Shown here one piece after another: positions 36,011 through 46,200 of a stretch of 64,000 nt of DNA. Numbering within the stretch: the stretch's first letter is position 1; every line of letters starts with the position of its first letter. The position numbers were made by a program, and so were the translations under genes. The stretch covers positions 1,901,936 through 1,965,935 of the forward strand of contig NZ_CP019300.1 in assembly GCF_001953955.1 (NCBI RefSeq). Reading direction: 5' to 3'. This DNA comes from Prevotella intermedia ATCC 25611 = DSM 20706. Its GTDB lineage: Bacteria > Bacteroidota > Bacteroidia > Bacteroidales > Bacteroidaceae. Under the pieces are notes generated by a model, which made no database searches, had not been told where the DNA came from, and worked only from the letters and a program-made list of their open reading frames with translations.

Positions 36011-37201
36011 TTAATCTTCGTAAACCTCTGTAATCTGACCAGAACCTACTGTACGACCACCCTCACGGATAGCGAAACGTAGACCTGCGTTCAAAGCAAC
36101 AGCGTAGATAAGTTCAACCTTGATTTCTACGTTATCACCAGGCATTACCATTTCAATTCCTTCTGGCAATGTGATTTCACCTGTACAGTCCATTGTACGG
36201 AGGTAGAACTGTGGACGATACTTGTTACCGAATGGAGTATGACGACCACCTTCTTCCTTCTTCAAGATATATACAGTAGCCTTGAAGTTCTTGTAAGGCT
36301 TAATCTGGCCTGGGTGGCAAAGTACCATACCACGCTTGATTTCATTCTTATCGATACCACGGAGAAGCAAACCTACGTTATCACCAGCTTGACCTTCATC
36401 GAGAAGCTTGCGGAACATTTCCACACCAGTTACAGTAGACTTCTTGTCTTCACCAAGACCGAGCAATTCAACTTCGTCACCTACGTGGATAACACCAGTC
36501 TCGATACGACCAGTAGCAACAGTACCACGACCTGTGATTGAGAATACGTCTTCGATAGGCATCAAGAATGGCTTATCTGTAGCACGAGGAGGCTCTTGTA
36601 TCCACTCATCAACAGTGTCCATAAGCTCCATAACCTTGTCGGTCCACTTTTCAACACCGTTCAAAGCACCGAGTGCAGAACCGCGGATAATTGGAGTATC
36701 TTCCTCATATTCGTATTGTGTAAGAATTTCGCCGAGCTCCATTTCTACGAGTTCGAGCATTTCCTCATCTTCAACCATATCACACTTGTTCAAGAATACA
36801 ACCAAGCGAGGTACGTTTACCTGACGAGCGAGCAATACGTGCTCACGTGTCTGAGGCATAGGACCGTCTGTAGCGGCACAAACCAAGATAGCACCGTCCA
36901 TCTGAGCAGCACCAGTAACCATGTTCTTTACATAGTCGGCGTGACCAGGACAGTCTACGTGTGCGTAGTGACGCTTTGCGGTTTCATACTCAATGTGTGA
37001 AGAGTTGATGGTAATACCACGTTCTTTTTCTTCTGGAGCGTTGTCAATCTGATCAAAAGACTTAGCTTCCTCGCCGCCAAAGCCCTTATCATGGAGGGTT
37101 TTAGAAATGGCAGCTGTCAATGTAGTCTTACCGTGGTCTACGTGACCAATTGTACCAATGTTTACGTGCGGCTTGGTACGCTGAAATGTCTCTTTAGCCA
37201 T
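36011..37201 (-). CDS. tuf: Elongation factor Tu
   Basis: 396 residues: G1 [10 protein letters not shown]2 region RGITI, G3 DCPGHADY, G4 NKCD; domains II and III complete, ending [15 protein letters not shown]. Delivers aminoacyl-tRNA. Sits downstream of four tRNA genes, the same neighbourhood as tufB in E. coli; it is the only tuf in this window. Confidence 0.99.
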   Translation of the reverse strand: MAKETFQRTKPHVNIGTIGHVDHGKTTLTAAISKTLHDKGFGGEEAKSFDQIDNAPEEKERGITINSSHIEYETAKRHYAHVDCPGHADYVKNMVTGAAQMDGAILVCAATDGPMPQTREHVLLARQVNVPRLVVFLNKCDMVEDEEMLELVEMELGEILTQYEYEEDTPIIRGSALGALNGVEKWTDKVMELMDTVDEWIQEPPRATDKPFLMPIEDVFSITGRGTVATGRIETGVIHVGDEVELLGLGEDKKSTVTGVEMFRKLLDEGQAGDNVGLLLRGIDKNEIKRGMVLCHPGQIKPYKNFKATVYILKKEEGGRHTPFGNKYRPQFYLRTMDCTGEITLPEGIEMVMPGDNVEIKVELIYAVALNAGLRFAIREGGRTVGSGQITEVYED

Positions 37202-37273
37202 AGCTTATTGTTTAATTTATAAATGAATAATCTTTGTTTTTCTTTCTTACTCTGTAATAAAAGAGAAAAGTAG

Positions 37274-37345
<72 letters not shown>

Positions 37346-37352
37346 AAGAGTG

Positions 37353-37425
37353 AGCGGAAAACGGGGCTCAAACCCGCGACCCCCAGCTTGGAAGGCTAGT
37401 GCTCTATCAACTGAGCTATTTCCGC
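37353..37425 (-). tRNA. tRNA-Gly (TCC)
   Basis: 73 nt; acceptor GCGGAAA/TTTCCGC, anticodon arm CTAGC-CTTCCAA-GCTGG (one G-T pair) with TCC anticodon. Confidence 0.96.
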
Positions 37426-37493
37426 ATTTTTCCGTTTAGTCTCTGTTCTGAATTGAAAGTCGCCCAAAACGGCAAGTACCTCTCTACTTGTTG

Positions 37494-37575
37494 TGGGTAG
37501 TGATGGATTCGAACCACCGAAGCTAGAAGCAGCAGATTTACAGTCTGCCCCATTTGGCCACTCTGGAAACTACCC
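37494..37575 (-). tRNA. tRNA-Tyr (GTA)
   Basis: 82 nt, with the long variable arm of bacterial tRNA-Tyr; anticodon arm GCAGA-CTGTAAA-TCTGC, GTA anticodon. Confidence 0.96.
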
Positions 37576-37595
37576 AAAGTTTTCCTTTTCAGGAG

Positions 37596-37669
37596 AGCCT
37601 CTTGTCGGATTCGAACCAACGACCCCGAGATTACAAATCACGTGCTCTGGCCAACTGAGCTAAAGAGGC
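37596..37669 (-). tRNA. tRNA-Thr (TGT)
   Basis: 74 nt; acceptor GCCTCTT/AAGAGGC, anticodon loop TTTGTAA with TGT anticodon. The anticodon stem CGTGA/TCTCG has a T-T mismatch at pair 29-41. First tRNA of the cluster. Confidence 0.95.
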
Positions 37670-37720
37670 GAATTGCAGCCGTTTGGCTACTCGTGTTTAC
37701 AATTAGTCGTAAAACGGCTG

Positions 37721-37751
37721 CAAAGATACTGCTTTATTTTTTATCCTCCAA
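37721..37751 (-). promoter_or_regulatory. Promoter of the tRNA-tuf unit
   Basis: TTG, 20 nt, TATCTTTG on the minus strand, about 50 nt before the first tRNA. A 10-bp inverted repeat (37675-37684 with 37712-37721) spans the predicted start site and leader, and a 6-bp stem (37743-37763) overlaps the -33 element. Confidence 0.75.
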
Positions 37752-37771
37752 GAAATCGAGGATATTTTTTC

Positions 37772-38068
37772 TTATTTTCTTTGTTTTTCCTTTGCCTTGA
37801 TGAGCTGAACCTTCATTGCGTCCAAGCATAAATCTACCCCTTCTTCGAAGGTGTCGCAGGTTTTCTCTGCGAACAGTTTGTTCCCTGGTATTGAGACCGT
37901 CAAACTTGTAGTCTTATTCATAGCCGCAGCAGGTTTCTCAACCTTTAATTGCACCTCAACTTTCTGAATGTCTTCGTAAGTTTTTTCAAGTTTTTCGACT
38001 TTCTTATTGATGAAAGCCTCTAATTTCTCGGTAGTGTCAAAGTGAATTGCTTGAATTTTAATGTCCAT
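37772..38068 (-). CDS. hpf: Ribosome hibernation-promoting factor (short HPF/RaiA family)
   Basis: 98 residues, MDIKIQAIHFDTTEKLEAFI, with the beta-alpha-beta-beta-beta-alpha HPF fold and a basic C-terminal helix; no long-form dimerisation domain. It would bind the 30S decoding region in stationary phase. The start has an almost perfect Shine-Dalgarno, GGAGG at 38074-38078 within AAGGAGGTAA, 5 nt before ATG, unusual in this phylum. In one transcript with rpsU and the recombinase gene. Confidence 0.93.
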   Translation of the reverse strand: MDIKIQAIHFDTTEKLEAFINKKVEKLEKTYEDIQKVEVQLKVEKPAAAMNKTTSLTVSIPGNKLFAEKTCDTFEEGVDLCLDAMKVQLIKAKEKQRK

Positions 38069-38093
38069 AATTACCTCCTTTTTTTATTTAAGG

Positions 38094-38975
38094 TTATGCC
38101 CGTGGGTGGGCTTCGTTATACGCTTTTTTCAATTGCTCGAAAGTTACGTGTGTGTATATTTCTGTCGTTGCGATATTCTCGTGTCCGAGCAGTTTCTTCA
38201 CACTTCCCAATCCAGCTTTGTTGTTAAGCATTGCTGTCGCAAACGTATGCCGTAGCACGTGTGGCGATTTCTTCTTCAATGTCGAGACTTTTGCAAGGTT
38301 TGCTTTCACCATCGTCCTTACCTGACTTGCCGTTACACGCTCACCTTTTTCGGTTACGAACAGAGCATCATACACTCCTACTTCCGAATCTCGCTTCTGC
38401 AAATATGCTGTCAGCGTTGTTTCGAGTTCTTCACCAAAAGGGATAATACGTTGTTTATCGCGCTTTCCCGTTACCTTAAGCTCGTGGGTTACGAAGTTTA
38501 CATCTTTCATATCCAACCCAACGAGTTCGGAAACTCTGACGCCTGTTGAATAGAACGTTATTATTATGGTACGCGCGAGTACATCTTTATATGTATCTGT
38601 CCACATCTTCGGGTCAATCAGCTTGTCCATTTCCGTTTCTTTCAGAAACTGTGGCAACACTTTCTTTCTTTTAGGCCCTTGAATGTTGTAAGTAGGGTCG
38701 GTTTCAACGACTCCTCTTTTCAGTGCGTAACGATAATAGGAACGTAGGGCACTCAGCCTTCGATTTACCGAGGCGGGAGCATTTCCCTTGTCCATCATTT
38801 GCTCTATCCAATCTCGGATAATGTCTGCATCAACATCTTTCCAAGACAAGTCGGCTTCCAACTTTCTGAAAAACAGTTCAAACTGTTCTAAGTCCGCTCT
38901 GTAATTGTCTATTGTTTTTTGCGAATAGTTCCGCTCCAAACGCAAGAATTTCAAAAAGTCTTCTATGCTCAACAT
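38094..38975 (-). CDS. Tyrosine recombinase of the XerC/XerD type
   Basis: 293 residues. N-terminal SAM-like core-binding domain (MLSIEDFLKFLRLERNYSQK...), catalytic Arg in STGVRVSELVGLD, Lys in TGKRDKQR, HxxR in HVLRHTFATAML, His in LLGHENI and the nucleophile Tyr in TEIYTHV. Probably the chromosome-dimer recombinase; whether XerC or XerD (or a single XerA/H) cannot be decided here. Between rpsU (74 nt) and hpf (25 nt), an arrangement I expect in Bacteroidales. Confidence 0.93.
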   Translation of the reverse strand: MLSIEDFLKFLRLERNYSQKTIDNYRADLEQFELFFRKLEADLSWKDVDADIIRDWIEQMMDKGNAPASVNRRLSALRSYYRYALKRGVVETDPTYNIQGPKRKKVLPQFLKETEMDKLIDPKMWTDTYKDVLARTIIITFYSTGVRVSELVGLDMKDVNFVTHELKVTGKRDKQRIIPFGEELETTLTAYLQKRDSEVGVYDALFVTEKGERVTASQVRTMVKANLAKVSTLKKKSPHVLRHTFATAMLNNKAGLGSVKKLLGHENIATTEIYTHVTFEQLKKAYNEAHPRA

Positions 38976-39049
38976 CGTTGCAAATACTTAACTCTTGGCA
39001 ACGAAGTTACGGAATTTTCTTTGAACTACCAAATTTTCACGCAAGAATT

Positions 39050-39241
39050 TTACTCCTCTGCGTTGCGAAGTCGCTGTACGTAAATGGCACGTTCCATCTT
39101 CAAGCGCTTCTTAACAGAAGGTTTGTCAAACTGTTGACGAGAACGAAGTTCTTTTACAACGCCTGTTTTTTCAAACTTTCTCTTAAATTTCTTGAGTGCT
39201 CTTTCGATGTTCTCACCATCCTTAACTGGTACAATAATCAT
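39050..39241 (-). CDS. rpsU: 30S ribosomal protein S21 (bS21)
   Basis: 63 residues: MIIVPVKDGENIERALKKFK, then the basic C-terminal helix. In Bacteroidetes bS21 helps to hide the 16S anti-Shine-Dalgarno. The leader of this gene carries no Shine-Dalgarno. First gene of a long minus-strand series with a strong promoter. Confidence 0.97.
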   Translation of the reverse strand: MIIVPVKDGENIERALKKFKRKFEKTGVVKELRSRQQFDKPSVKKRLKMERAIYVQRLRNAEE

Positions 39242-39309
39242 GCTTGTTTGTTTTATTTATTAATTATGTGAAACATTTGCCAAGCGGCATTACACCACTT
39301 TAGCGGGTG

Positions 39310-39341
39310 CAAAATTACGGCTTATTTTCCTATCTACCAAA
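39310..39341 (-). promoter_or_regulatory. Promoter for rpsU operon
   Basis: Perfect Bacteroidetes consensus on the minus strand: TTTG (39338-39341), 20 nt, TAATTTTG (39310-39317); leader about 60 nt. Confidence 0.85.
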
Positions 39342-39424
39342 TAATTGGCTGTTTTTTCTGCGTTTTAGGCATTTCGGAGGTGCTAAAATTCATTTTCTGC
39401 ACCCTTTCCCTACCACCTAACAAT

Positions 39425-40585
39425 TCACCACTTAACACCTTTCTTTGCAAGCAAATCTACTACATCTCGCACAAGCACATCGTATTGGCACCGTTTGTTT
39501 TCGCCTAAGCGCACGGCAACAACATTGTATTTGGGATAAACGAAGATGGTTTGACCGAAAAGTCCTATAGCACAAATGGCTTTACTCTTAGAGAAATTAT
39601 ACCAACCTAACGAGTATTTGTCTTTGTCTTCTTTCATTGCAGGCACGTACATCTGTGCTATCCAAGCAGAATCGACTATCTGCTTTCCGTTCCAATTGCC
39701 TTGATTCAGCACCAACCTGCCTATCTTTGCCAAGTCGCGAACATTGGTATTTATGCCTCCATAGCTTTTTGCATTGCGGTGTTTCTTGCTGTCGAGTGTT
39801 ACGGTTGCCTGCGTCTCCATACCGAGTGGCTTCCAAAGCTTTTCGCTCAGATAATCTGCGTATTTCACACCTGTTGCACGTTCCAGCACATAGCTCAATA
39901 TGGCAGTCGTCATACTGTTGTACTCGTATTTCGTTCCCGGCTCACATTTAAACTTCAATTTCTTTATCTGTTTAAAGGCATTATGCCCAAAATACAGCAA
40001 TGCCATTGAACAAAACGGATTAGAATAGTTTTCGCTATACTTCAACCCAGCCTGCATATTCAGCAGATGGCGTATCGTCAGCCGCTGAAAATGCTCGTCA
40101 GCATTGCGCAGCTCCGGAACATAATCGGTAACACAGTCGTCTATGCTCCGTATTTTCCCCTCCTTCACAGCAACGCCACACATCAGCGCAGTTACCGATT
40201 TAGACACAGAAAAGATATTCGAATGACCCAATTTCTTCAACCAACCATTGTAATGTTCGTACTTTATCGTGTCGTTCTGAATGATGATAAACGCCGATGC
40301 CCCACCGTCCATACAGGTATATTCGGCAAAAGTCTTATCCTTTACAGGCTTCTTGTAATTAGCAAACGTAAGTTTCAAAGTATCTAACACACGCTGATGC
40401 AATGGCATTTCCGCAAAATGGAACACATTCTTGGCATTGTTGGCAATGGTATCGTGTGCAAACAACCGACCATCACGAATACTGGGTGCGTGCTTCACCA
40501 ATGCGCGCATTTCACGAAAGACGATACACGATGTCAGCATCGCCATCAATACAAAACAAACCGCAAGCGTTAAATATCTCTTCAT
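39425..40585 (-). CDS. Serine hydrolase, class C beta-lactamase/PBP4-like family
   Basis: 386 residues. Lipoprotein-like signal peptide (LMAMLTSC); SxxK in FSVSKSVTAL and YxN in YEYNSMTT are the catalytic residues of the beta-lactamase/DD-peptidase fold. Third motif is not a clear KTG, so an esterase or DD-peptidase role is likelier than antibiotic hydrolysis. Predicted periplasmic or lipid-anchored. Own promoter upstream. Confidence 0.88.
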   Translation of the reverse strand: MKRYLTLAVCFVLMAMLTSCIVFREMRALVKHAPSIRDGRLFAHDTIANNAKNVFHFAEMPLHQRVLDTLKLTFANYKKPVKDKTFAEYTCMDGGASAFIIIQNDTIKYEHYNGWLKKLGHSNIFSVSKSVTALMCGVAVKEGKIRSIDDCVTDYVPELRNADEHFQRLTIRHLLNMQAGLKYSENYSNPFCSMALLYFGHNAFKQIKKLKFKCEPGTKYEYNSMTTAILSYVLERATGVKYADYLSEKLWKPLGMETQATVTLDSKKHRNAKSYGGINTNVRDLAKIGRLVLNQGNWNGKQIVDSAWIAQMYVPAMKEDKDKYSLGWYNFSKSKAICAIGLFGQTIFVYPKYNVVAVRLGENKRCQYDVLVRDVVDLLAKKGVKW

Positions 40586-40625
40586 AAACTTGTTTTTAGT
40601 TCATTACGTTACATCAATTCAAAAG

Positions 40626-40656
40626 CAAAGATAGAAAAATAGGTTTTAACAACAAA
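40626..40656 (-). promoter_or_regulatory. Promoter for the serine hydrolase gene
   Basis: TTTG (40653-40656), 19 nt, TATCTTTG (40626-40633) on the minus strand; leader about 35 nt. Confidence 0.75.
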
Positions 40657-40927
40657 ATCCAACAACCCCTATTAGCCTTTTCATTTTGTTAATTATATAT
40701 AAACAAAAATCGAATTTGTTAAAAATAAAGTGTGAAACAATGGCAAGAAGGTGGGTTTTACGAACTACAAAAATATTATTCGCAAATAAGCGCAAGATTG
40801 GTGTGCAAACGTAACCTTTTAGCAGTGAAACTTTTGCGCTCATTTATGGGATATTTGTGCAACGAAACACGTATAAAATGTTCGCAAAATAAACAATAAA
40901 GGTAACATATAGAACTAAGATAGCGTT

Positions 40928-41059
40928 GCAAAAGCTATTGTTTTGCAATGCGAAAGCGGCTCTTTTGCAATGCAAAAGCATAGGTTTGACCTGACGAAAG
41001 CGTAGGTTTTGGAAAACGGAAACGATTTTCTTGGAAAACAACAGCATTTTTATTGTTTC
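40928..41059. repeat. 22-bp tandem repeat array B (5 clear units plus 1 degenerate)
   Basis: Units start at 40928, 40950, 40972, 40994 and 41016, all exactly 22 bp, with RCRRAA at the start and a T-run in the second half; the first two units are near-palindromic (GCAAAA...TTTTGCAAT). Sequence decays to the right, and the sixth unit (41038-41059) is weak. The rest of the 40586-41383 gap holds two promoters and no gene I can support. Confidence 0.8.
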
Positions 41060-41215
41060 ACGATTCTATTTCAACGATTCTGCCCAAGTTTCTGCATTAA
41101 ACATTTATACACAGTTTTTAAGACTTTGAGAAAGAAAATACGAAGTTCACGAAACCAAACAAAGCCAAATCAAGGGATAAAATACGTGATAACCAAAACT
41201 TTAGAGGTTTATTCT

Positions 41216-41245
41216 TTTGCGTTTCTGTTATTTTTCTTAACTTTG
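41216..41245 (+). promoter_or_regulatory. Promoter for the aminopeptidase P gene
   Basis: TTTG (41216-41219), 18 nt, TAACTTTG (41238-41245); leader about 130 nt, long for a Bacteroidetes gene. Confidence 0.65.
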
Positions 41246-41383
41246 TGGCACGTGTCGGAAAACGGCACACAGAACCTTTAAAAAATAAACGTTTTATGGC
41301 ACGTTGTGTGGGCAAGGACTGCAGGAAAACAGCAGTTGTCCGACACGAAGACGCTACGAAATCGGAACAAAAACAACAAATTT

Positions 41384-43177
41384 ATGGAGAACAAAATACA
41401 ACAACGCTTGCAGAAATTGCGCAAGCTAATGAAGAAGAACAATCTTTCGGCATTCATTTTTCCAAGCACCGACCCGCATCAAGGCGAATACATACCCGAC
41501 CATTGGAAAGGTCGCGAGTGGATTTCGGGCTTCGACGGTTCGGCAGGAACGGCAGTCGTAACCCTGAAAAGTGCTGCCCTTTGGACAGACTCACGCTACT
41601 TCATTGCTGCGGAAGAACAACTGAAAGGCACCGACTATGTGCTGATGAAGGAGCGTGTAGAGGGTACACCTACGGTTTCGGAGTGGCTTTCGAGCGAGTT
41701 TAAAGGCTGCGAAGACATTCATGTAGGCATTGATGGTTGGCTTTTCTCGGAAATTTATACTACCGAACTTATTTGGGACTTACGCGAAAGGGGCGATTTC
41801 TATGTTCATACCGACTTCGACCCATTGGAAGAGATATGGAACGACCGCCCTTCCATACCGAAAAACAAGATAGAAGTACAACCCTTGCAGTATGCAGGCG
41901 AAACAACCGAATCGAAACTGGCACGCATTCGCAAGGCGTTGGCAGAACAGCAAGCCGACGGCATATTGGTTTCGGCACTCGATGAAATAGCCTGGATACT
42001 TAATTTGCGCGGCAACGATGTGCATTGCAACCCTGTTTTCGTGTCTTACCTACTTATCGAGCCAACGAAAGCGACCCTCTTAATCGACCACGACAAGCTG
42101 ACAACAGAAGTACAAAGCTATCTCGAAAAAGAGCAGATAGGAACAAGAGAGTACGACGAAATGCTATCGGCATTGCAAGAATACAACGGCAAAGCATTGC
42201 TTGTAAACAGCGACGAAATGACCCACAAGGTGTATAACGCACTCAATTGCCGCCGTGCCGTAGCTGGAACATCGCCCATTCCTGCGATGAAAGCCGTGAA
42301 GAACGAAACCGAAATAGAAGGTTTCAAGCATGCTATGCTGCGCGACGGCATAGCAATGGTGAAGTTCCTGAAGTGGCTGAAACCCGCCGTTGAAGCGGGA
42401 GGACAGACCGAAATATCGCTCGAAAAGAAACTAACATCGCTCCGTGCCGAACAAGATTTGTTCAGAGGCATATCGTTCGACACCATTGTGGGTTACGAGG
42501 CACACGGTGCTATCGTACATTACGAAGCCACACCGCAGACCGATATACCCGTAGAACCACGTGGTTTGGTGCTCATCGACAGCGGTGCACAATATCAAGA
42601 CGGCACCACCGACATTACACGTACCATAGCATTGGGCGACATAACCGACGAACAACGCCGCATTTACACCCTTGTATTGAAAGGGCACATACAGCTCGAC
42701 CTCTGCAAATTCCCAGACGGAGCGTGCGGTTCGCAAATAGACGCCTTTGCCCGACAAGCTATGTGGCGCGAAGGCTACAACTTTATGCACGGAACAGGGC
42801 ACGGTGTGGGCAGCTATCTGAACGTGCACGAGGGGCCGCACCAAATTCGTATGGAATGGCGACCTGCACCGTTGCATGCTGGAATGACCGTTACCGACGA
42901 GCCGGGCATCTATCTTGCAGGCAAATTCGGGGTGCGCATAGAGAACACCTTATATATAAAGCCTTACAAGAAAACCGACTTTGGAACATTCCTTCAGTTT
43001 GAATCGCTCACGCTTGCACCCATCGACACTGCGCCTATCGACTTCGACTTGCTCACCGCAGAGGAAATCGAATGGCTCAACTGCTATCACGCAAGGGTGT
43101 ACGAAACGCTCTCTCCACATCTGAACGAAGAAGAAAGAGCGTGGCTTGCTGAAAATACGGCAGCCGTAAAACTGTAA
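41384..43177 (+). CDS. Aminopeptidase P (Xaa-Pro aminopeptidase), M24B
   Basis: 597 residues from MENKIQQRLQKLRKLMKKNN; the open frame starts 26 codons earlier but homologues start at this Met. Three-domain form as in eukaryotic APP1: two creatinase-like N-terminal domains and a C-terminal pita-bread domain with metal ligands in VLIDSGAQYQDGTTDITRT (two Asp), HGTGHGVGSYLNVHEGP (His), TDEPGIYLAGKFGVRIEN (Glu) and FLQFESLTLAP (Glu). Removes N-terminal residues before proline; cytoplasmic, no signal peptide. Thirty-nine nt upstream of the tricorn-like protease gene, so the two may act together in peptide breakdown. Confidence 0.94.
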   Translation: MENKIQQRLQKLRKLMKKNNLSAFIFPSTDPHQGEYIPDHWKGREWISGFDGSAGTAVVTLKSAALWTDSRYFIAAEEQLKGTDYVLMKERVEGTPTVSEWLSSEFKGCEDIHVGIDGWLFSEIYTTELIWDLRERGDFYVHTDFDPLEEIWNDRPSIPKNKIEVQPLQYAGETTESKLARIRKALAEQQADGILVSALDEIAWILNLRGNDVHCNPVFVSYLLIEPTKATLLIDHDKLTTEVQSYLEKEQIGTREYDEMLSALQEYNGKALLVNSDEMTHKVYNALNCRRAVAGTSPIPAMKAVKNETEIEGFKHAMLRDGIAMVKFLKWLKPAVEAGGQTEISLEKKLTSLRAEQDLFRGISFDTIVGYEAHGAIVHYEATPQTDIPVEPRGLVLIDSGAQYQDGTTDITRTIALGDITDEQRRIYTLVLKGHIQLDLCKFPDGACGSQIDAFARQAMWREGYNFMHGTGHGVGSYLNVHEGPHQIRMEWRPAPLHAGMTVTDEPGIYLAGKFGVRIENTLYIKPYKKTDFGTFLQFESLTLAPIDTAPIDFDLLTAEEIEWLNCYHARVYETLSPHLNEEERAWLAENTAAVKL

Positions 43178-43216
43178 ATCACAACCAAAATAATAATAAC
43201 AAACAATACCAACGTA

Positions 43217-46200
43217 ATGAAGAAAATTCTGACTGCGGCACTGTTGGGTCTTTCGCTCAACAGCTTTGCCGACGACGCTCCGTTGTGGTTGCGCTTCAGT
43301 GCCATTTCGCCCGACGGACAAACCATCGCTTTTTCGTATAAAGGCGACATCTTTTCGGTTCCTGTAAACGGTGGAACAGCAAAGCAACTGACCACCAATT
43401 CTGCCTACGATGCCTACCCGGTGTGGAGTCCTGACGGGCAGAAGATAGCCTTTGCCTCTACACGCGAAGGCAGTATGGACGTCTACTTGATGGACAAGAA
43501 CGGTGGTGTGCCCAAACGGCTGACTACCAACAGCGGCAACGAAACGCCAATGGCATTCACCGACAACAGCCACGTGCTGTTTACATCAGCAGGTATGCCG
43601 ACGGCAAAGTCAATCTTCTTTGCTTCGGGAACATTCCCACAGACCTACGAAGTGGGTATCGACGCAAGTCGTCCACGCCTTTATTCGCCTATGACAATGT
43701 ACGATGTCAGCATCAGAAGCAATGGCGACATTCTCTATCACGATGCAAAAGGCTACGAAGACAACTTCCGTAAACACCACCGTTCGCCCGTAACACGCGA
43801 CATTTGGCTTTACAGCAAGGGCAACTATACCAAGCTGACCGACTTCAACGGCGAAGACCGAACACCCGTATGGGCAGGCAACGACAATGCCTACTACTAT
43901 CTGAGCGAGGAAGACGGTACGTTCAATGTCTACAAGCGCAATATCGACGGCAGTAGCAAAAAGCAACTTACGTTCCACAAGAAGAATCCTGTCCGCTTCC
44001 TTACAGTGGCAAACAACGGCACATTGTGCTACGGCTACGATGGCGAAATCTACACGCTTAAAGAGGGCGAGCAGCCAAAGAAGGTGAACATAAACGTTGT
44101 TACCGACCAGATAGACAAAGACCTTGTGCGCCAAATACGCACAACGGGGGCAACCGAAATAAAACTTTCGCCAAAGGGAAAGGAAATTGCATTCGTGCTG
44201 CACGGCGATGTTTACGTTACTTCGTTAGACTACCGTACAACCAAGCAAGTAACAAACACGGCGGAACAAGAGCGCGACATCGACTTTGCACCCGACGGTA
44301 GAGGCATTGTCTACGGTTCTGAACGCAACGGAATTTGGCAGATTTACGAAACAAAGATTAAGAACAAGGCAGAAAAGAACTTCACCTATGCAACGGAATT
44401 GGTTGAAGAACGCCTGACCAACACCAACCAAACGTCGCAGATGCCGCAATACAGTCCTGACGGAAAGAAGGTGGCTTTCTTTGAAAACCGTGCATCGCTG
44501 AAGGTTTTAGACCTCAAGTCGAAAGACGTTATAACAGCGACCGACGGCAAAGACCTTTACTCTTACAGCGACGGTGATATATGGTTCTCTTGGAGTCCCG
44601 ACAGTCGTTGGCTCTTAACTCCTTATATGGGCAATGCAGGTTGGAACAACCCAGACATCTCGCTCGTAGATGCTTCGGGCAAGAAAGCGCCTTTCAACCT
44701 TACACAAAGCGGCTACAACGACAACGGTGCCAAATGGGTGCTGAAAGGAAAGGCTATGTTGTTCTTCAGCGACCGTGCAGGTTATCGCAGCCACGGAAGT
44801 TGGGATGCAGAGTCTGACGCCTACTTAATGTTCTTCGACCTCGATGCTTACGACCGTTTCCGTATGTCAAAAGAAGAACGGGAAATGCTGAACGAAGCTG
44901 AAAAGGACAAGAAGAAGGAAGATAAGGACACGAAAGACGACGAGAAGAAAAAGGAAAACATCAAACCTTTACAATTCGATTTGGAAAACTGTCGCGACCG
45001 TGTTGTGCGCATAACGGTGAACTCTTCTCAGTTAGGCGATGCCGTTTTAAACCCAGAAGGCGATGTATTGTACTACCAAGCTGCCTTTGAAGGAGGTTAC
45101 GACCTTTGGAAACACGATTTGAAAGAGGGCAAGACGCAAATCGTAATGAAAGAAGTGGGTGGCGGTTCGCTGGAAGCCGACAAGGATTTCAAGAACCTTT
45201 ACCTTTGTGTTCGCAATGGTATCAAGAAGGTAGACCTTGCCAAGCAGTCAAGCTCAAACATCAGCTTTGAAGCTCGTTTCGACTACAAGCCTTACCAAGA
45301 ACGAGAATACATCTTCAACCACGTATGGCAACAGGTGAAGGATAAGTTCTACGTGGAAGACCTTCACGGTGTAGACTGGGAAGGCTATCGCAAGATTTAC
45401 CAACGCTTTCTACCTTATATTAATAATGAATACGACTTCCGCGACATGCTTGGCGAGTTGCTCGGCGAGTTGAACGCATCGCATACGGGCGCACGATACT
45501 ATGGCGAAAGTCCTTCGCTATATACGGCGACACTGGGTCTTTTCTTCGATAACACTTACGACGGCGACGGTTTGAAAGTGGAAGAAGTGATTAAACGTGG
45601 ACCATTTGCAGTGCGCAAGACTGGTGTAACAGCAGGCTGCATCATCGAAAAGATTGACGGCGAGCCTATCCTTAAAGGCAAAGACTACAACCACATGCTT
45701 GATGGCAAAGCTGGAAAGCGTGTCATAGTATCGGTTTACAACCCTGATAGCAAAAAGCGTTTCGATGTTACCGTGAAGGCAATAAGCAAAGGACAGCAAG
45801 ACGAACTGCTTTACAAGCGTTGGGTAGACCGTAACCGTGCTTTCGTTGATAGCATTTCAGGAGGTCGCATAGCCTACGTTCACGTCAAGGGTATGAACAG
45901 TCCAAGCTTCCGTACCGTGTACAGCGAATTGCTAAGTGCTGAAAATCGTGTGAAAGATGCCGTAATCGTGGACGAACGCCACAACGGTGGCGGGTGGTTG
46001 CACGACGACCTTTGCACCCTTCTCAGCGGTAAAGAATATCAGAAATTCATACCACACGGAAAGCATATCGGTAACGACCCGTTCAACAAATGGAACAAGC
46101 CATCGTGCGTTCTGATTTGCGAAGACGATTACAGCAATGGTATGGGATTCCCACAAATCTACAAATACCTCGGCATTGGCAAACTCATTGGTGCGCCAAT

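Noticed and set aside
38094..38975. Tyrosine recombinase as a phage or transposon integrase
   Set aside because: No attachment site duplication or mobile genes nearby; its place between rpsU and hpf and its length fit a housekeeping Xer protein.
39425..40585. Serine hydrolase as an antibiotic-resistance beta-lactamase
   Set aside because: It has SxxK and YxN but no convincing KTG motif and resembles general esterase/DD-peptidase relatives.
41245..41703. Plus-strand open frame overlapping the aminopeptidase P start
   Set aside because: Wrong frame relative to a strongly conserved family protein; Arg-rich shadow composition.
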